NCBI GenBank assembly: GCA_035079385.1
Contig: JAVHKY010000010.1
Coordinates: 744,001 to 808,000, forward strand
Direction of reading: 5' to 3'
Length of the DNA stretch: 64,000 bases
From: Aspidiotus rigidus
Taxonomy: Eukaryota; Arthropoda; Insecta; Hemiptera; Diaspididae
The position numbers and the translations under genes are program-made. Positions 59,370 to 64,000 of the stretch are shown here, piece after piece (within the stretch, counting starts at the first letter, position 1; each line of letters starts with the position of its first letter). The notes under the pieces are model-generated. The model had not been told where the DNA came from and did no database searches. It worked only from the letters and a program-made list of their open reading frames with translations.

Positions 59370-62300
59370 GTACACTTTTTATGACTGCAATCTAAGAAGT
59401 ATTGTTGCATTTCGTGAGCTGTATTACGCTGCAGACTCACATCCATCTATACGACCATCATAATCCTCTACAATGGGATGATAGAATACAATTGTTCCGA
59501 TTATGACTGCATTTGTCAACAATTAGGACCAAATGATAGCTCGGTCAGATTGAAGAAGTTTGATAAAAAAAAAATTACCAATTTTTTTGACGTTTAAATT
59601 CCATTTCATGAGACTGGGCTTCTCGAAATAATAGTGAAGTTATTGAATATTGAAGTCATACAATCCTCGATCAACAATAGATTTACGCTTGATGCTTATA
59701 TAAAAATACAAACAACTCTCTTATTAAAATCGAATTAACTGCAGATTTCTATTATTTTTCGAGCAGATATGAAAAAAAAATAATCTACGATCTGTATGTA
59801 CGTAATATGATGATAATATGAAGTAGGTAGGTATGTGAATACTCGTATAATAAAAAGTACAGTACCTACATACCATGATGAAAGAATAATTTCATCAAAT
59901 ATTTGAAGTAGTTCGCGTTGTAGATTGTTATAATTTCTACTACGAAAGAGAACTATTTTTATTATTAAATCACATATTATATTCTTCATGATTCTAAACT
60001 CGAACAGTATACGTCGTCGTTGTCCTGAACGGTGGAAATAATGCTTCAGTATATTTAAAAAGAATATATCTACGTACGTTATAGGAGCTATTACGCCGAT
60101 TGTACTATATGTGTGCTTTTAGTCGAGAAACTAAAAATTATTGAAAATATGCAGCGACGTGGAGTCGGATGGAAATAAGTAATAATCCGAAAAAGTTAGA
60201 CTCATAGCACGCGGACCGCTCTTCATCAGGTTCAAACCTCACTGAAAAGAAGCAAAAATGTATGAGTTTTCTCCTAATTATTCGATGACGTGCACAGCGC
60301 TTGTACGTATCTTCTCGAAATAAATGTTTAAAAATTGAAGTGCGAATCATTCCCAACAATTCTTTGTATTATTTCCAAACTGATAGCCTTAGAAGAACTA
60401 GAAGAACTACAACGGTACCTGTTCTAAATTTTCCAAACCTTTTCGTGGATAATATCCACTCTTTTGAAAATTTCAATTTAAATTCTCTCTCGTCTAACAC
60501 TATTATGTAGACGTATTGCGTCTCGCTGTACAAAAATAACATTTGTCGGTAAACTCCTTCTGCCTATAAAGAATTCGATTTGATGCAACTATTTTTTAAG
60601 CTTTCCAAAGTATAAACGTTCCGTAGTAGAAAGTATGAGAAGTGTTTTAAATTTTTTTTTTTTTCTTTTTTTTACATGATTGTTGTGAAACTTGAACGGT
60701 GCGGGAAAACAAAACAATTGATTCAATTTTTTTGTAATTTTGAAAATTTTTTTCTTTTTTTTTTTCTTCTTTTTTCTTATGAATGAATTTGTATGTAGCA
60801 AGCTTTTTAGACAGGATATTATGGCTTCCGTAATCCACTTGCCATCCTTTTACTCGTGGGAAACGTAGGCTTGGAACGCTACAATCGTTCATCTATGATG
60901 TTTCGTGACAAGGTGTTCTCTTTATTGATTAGTAGTCGATGAAAAAAATTACAAATCAAATAAACGCGATCGTTTCTAGAAATGAACGCGAAATGAATTA
61001 TGCGAATTTGACAACAGTACTTTGAAGTATTTAGGAACAGGTTTTTCTGTCTTTCTTTAGCTCTCTTCTTTCAATCGACAAAACGTGCTCATTTGTCCCA
61101 CCAATATAATTTTTTCAGTCTTGTCCCCACAGGCGTTCCAAGCTCGAGAATTTCCAACGTCTCTCCTTTCGAATAGACATTCAGCTCATATCGTTCATCA
61201 ATGAGGTTCAGAACTCCAAATTTTACCGAGTGTCACCCATTCTCATAGTCTTATTCGATTTACAATATTTTTACAAATTTCCCCCTCTCTAGACAGAGGT
61301 TCAGGCCGCAAAAATGCTCGCAGTTACTCTCTCGCAAGGAGAGCTCAAAATGTCCAAGTTCTTCTCCTTGTATTCTTTCAGCTTTTGCCAAAATTTCTCT
61401 GCCCTCGTCTTCAAGTATAGGAGTTTGGAAATCAACAATTTTCCAAATTTTTCTCCTGTACGGAAAGTTCGAATTATGTCCAAGAACTTTTCTCATACTG
61501 TAAGCTTATGAGCATAATTTTTGCGCCTCCTTAGTATGCTTTGAAAAAGTCACGGATGGAATTTTTAATTTTGAGCTACTCTTGAAAATGGATTTTTTCG
61601 CGTTCGATTATTTTTATGACTGTTCTTCTTTTTTTCTCGATGTGCAAAAATTTTTCATAGCGTTAATTGAAGTATTTTCCCGATTGAGTTTTTTCTGTAT
61701 TACGAATCACTTTTTTTCCTCTTGAAAAATTCTTTTTGGCGTTCATTACGTTTTGTTTGCGTGGCACTAAGCAAATTTTCGCGTTCTTAATTATCACAAC
61801 CGATAATGATTAATGATTATCTAGTACTTCAGTCAACGAACTATTAAACAGATTATATTTCATCTTTGATCCAGAATGCTAAGCGGCAATAAAAACGCTA
61901 CAAGCAATTGAGGGTGACGCTCGGATGATTATATTACGCGCGATTTGGAATATTATCTGCGAGTTTGATGCAACGGTATCATTACAAAATGGTCGTGAAG
62001 ACCTGCGCGGCGTTCTTACATCCTGCCCTCTTGGGGAGCTCATCACCAGGGAAGAATGCTAGGCTGATGTTTACCCTTAGGTTCAGAGCTTTCATGACTC
62101 GACATTGTATTTTCTTCAACACGCAACTCTTGGTGTCATGAAAGTATACCAATTTTTAAGATTCAGAAGTTCATCTTGTGTTCCCGTGCCGCTACATAAT
62201 GACTCAGACTCTTGATCACTCGGCAACAAAATCGCAGAATTGATAACACCGACTCAATGACCATGGCTGCCTATGTTACTCATGACTCAGAATATTATCT

Positions 62301-62735
62301 GTGAGTTTAGTGTAACGCTACAGCACAGAATGACCGTGAAAACGCGTGCGTTTGTACACACGGCTGTATTTGTAGGCAAGGTGAGCTGGGGTACCCTAGG
62401 AGTTCCATGTTCTCATCAGCGATTGTTTTGGTTTTGAATTTTGCACATTTTCTTATTGCGTGTTAAATTTTAAACAGAATACGTGGATATGGATTGTATA
62501 TAGTGGTGGAACAAATTTTATGGAATGTAATATAAATTATTTCAGCATTGAAGGTTCGAACTACGAAAAGGTATTGAGAAAAATTCTTGGTGGAGGTACA
62601 GGCTTGAAACTGCAGAACAGAAACCTGAAGAAAGCTCAGATTGCTTGAGTCAGTAATTATTTGCTTTCGAGAGGGAAAATGGTGACGAAATAATATTGGC
62701 GAGGCGATTGATAATGATCAGTTCTGTGCAAAAGA
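59370..62735. other. Non-coding DNA, nothing recognised
   Basis: Long T tracts lie near 60650-60671 and 60748-60780. ORFs over them encode Lys-rich runs and are artefacts. No exon or mobile element was recognised. Confidence 0.45.
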
Positions 62736-62780
62736 AAAAAATTAGATGCCACTGCAGGCGGGGAACCCGCTGTCACCTAA
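62735..62780. repeat. Repeat shared with 30395-30460
   Basis: AAAAAAATTAGATGCCACTG, CAGG and GCGGGGAACCCGCTGTC match the 30.4-kb copy, which has an extra 14 or so bases between these blocks. Confidence 0.6.
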
Positions 62781-62803
62781 TTAATTGCTATTACTTGCTT
62801 CGT

Positions 62804-63285
62804 CTAGCCTAGAAAAATTTTTCTATGCATGTTAACGTAACAATCAAGGTCGAAAGCAGATCAAGGAAATTCTATGCCCTAGACAATTCTCCAATGAACG
62901 GACGCGGACGTTTTCTGAAAATAAACCCCCAATAAAAGGAAAGTTCCAATAACCAGACATAGATTTATTGGTACTAGCCTAGACAGTTGTCCTATATAAC
63001 GTAACCTAAGATAATGATTGATGACGTCATTCAATCCGATTACAAAAATTCTAATCCCTCGACACTTCCTTGAAAACGATAACTTCACAGACACAGACGT
63101 TTCCTGAGAATGACCCATTGCTTTATCTAGCCTGGACGAATTTTTCTATGCAAGGGAACATAACAATCAAGGTCGAACGCATATCGAGAAAATTCTAAGC
63201 CCTAGACAATTCCCCGAAAATGATGACGTCACAAATGAGCGGACGCGGACGTTTTCTGAAAAATGACCGTTCAATAAAGTTTCAC
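62804..63285. repeat. About 153-170 bp tandem repeat, 3 units
   Basis: CTAGCCT marks unit starts at 62804, 62974 and 63127. Units 1 and 3 share TTTTTCTATGCA, ACAATCAAGGTCGAA and CCCTAGACAATTC, then GGACGCGGACGTTTTCTGAA. Unit 2 is more diverged. Units 2 and 3 each carry a TGACGTCA. Confidence 0.65.
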
Positions 63286-64000
63286 GCTAAAAAAAAAAAA
63301 AAAATAGAGAGAGGCTAAGTATCTTTTGTAATGGAGTAAAAGTGCGTAAGTCGTTATATCATTGGATCTTGAACGAGTCTTGAGATTTAATAATAAGATC
63401 AATTTTAGTTTTGTGCAACTAGTTGGTAGATTTAAGAAAATCCATATTTTGAAGAAGTTCCCAGTTACATCCATAATGCAGGTGTTCTAGAAATTTGGTG
63501 AAGTTTGCTGATTTGGTATCATTTAACCTTGTGAAGTTTGTAAGATTAATCTAATCAAAATAATGGTTGGTTTCAAAGCCTCGTGGGTTTCACCAATGGC
63601 GTCCCCAAAGGAAAAGATTGGGCGGTTCAATCTTCTTCCCTCCTCATATTTTTTAGTCTCAATTTTCCACGATTACAAACAAACTTTTCGCTGAAATACC
63701 TTCCCCCCTTGCTCCTCCGAACCCTGGAAACGCCTCTGTATGTTGTGGGCGAAGAGAAGTGGATCTTTTTGAGGGTATACCCACTCATAGAGAGAAGTGA
63801 AAGTTAAGAACCTTAATCGGTGTGTGAACGCCTATATTTTAGCGTACGTAGGAGTCCTGTCGTACAGTACAGGAACAGTATAGGAACAAGTATACGAGGA
63901 AACATCAAGAGTCAAAAATACACGTAGTGATACTCGTGGGTGGCGAGCACTATTACATCATTCTACATCCTCAGTTAACCTCGAAGGAAGGGTAGGAAAG
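63286..64000. other. Non-coding DNA, nothing recognised
   Basis: Starts with an A-rich tract at 63290-63304. No gene can be supported up to the window end. Confidence 0.45.

Noticed and set aside
60180..60260. Possible tRNA or SINE B-box-like GGTTCAAACCTC
   Set aside because: No matching A box at the right distance and no cloverleaf could be drawn.

Overview
This window looks like gene-poor nuclear DNA from an invertebrate, most likely an arthropod. The base composition is moderately AT-rich, CpG is not depleted, introns are very long, and there are many decayed transposable elements of several classes. The mix includes Penelope-like elements with GIY-YIG, R1/jockey-like and CR1/RTE-like LINEs, a Ty3/gypsy remnant, a Merlin-like transposase and hAT-like MITEs. 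A hemipteran would fit, but that is only an impression; nothing seen fixes the species. There are no operons, rRNA, convincing tRNA, CRISPR arrays or bacterial genes.

Only one host gene can be supported. A coding exon at 27030-27393 (+) has a good acceptor, start codon and GTAAGT donor. A second exon at 52719-52887 (+) joins it in matching phase. Together they give the first 170 codons of a basic, Ser/Pro-rich protein that I cannot name. The intron between them is about 25.3 kb, so everything from 27.4 to 52.7 kb is intronic if the model is right. The 5' non-coding exon and the 3' exons were not found.

Layout: 0-8 kb is quiet except for a foldback element with 153-bp internal tandem repeats (4.67-6.35 kb). 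8.1-8.6 kb holds a LINE RNase H/C-terminal remnant. 9.8-11.6 kb holds repeat families and a MITE. 14-19 kb holds a GTCGA-rich repeat and a 100-125 bp tandem array. 20.98-21.19 kb is a (CT)n tract, followed by a GC-rich island. 22.8 kb holds a perfect 46-bp inverted repeat. 25.5-26.6 kb is a junction between a LINE fragment and a Penelope-like fragment. Inside the intron lie a second Penelope-like fragment (28.7 kb), a LINE endonuclease piece (30.3 kb), a 557-bp MITE nested in another repeat (35.5 kb), a Merlin-like transposase (36.7 kb), a gypsy RT piece (39.0 kb), two LINE C-termini (39.4 and 41.5 kb), a hAT-like MITE (42.3 kb), the largest Penelope-like copy (44.8-46.9 kb) and an R1-like LINE split by an insertion (48.2-50.1 kb). 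After exon 2 come an extremely AT-rich island holding a GC-rich hairpin (55.5-56.3 kb), another R1-like fragment, two MITEs and a tandem array at 62.8-63.3 kb.

No mobile ORF here looks intact. No clearly new functional system could be demonstrated. The best leads are the perfect inverted repeat at 22.8 kb, the hairpin in the AT-rich island, the conserved structured motif 3' of two Penelope-like copies, and the excess of TGACGTCA palindromes.
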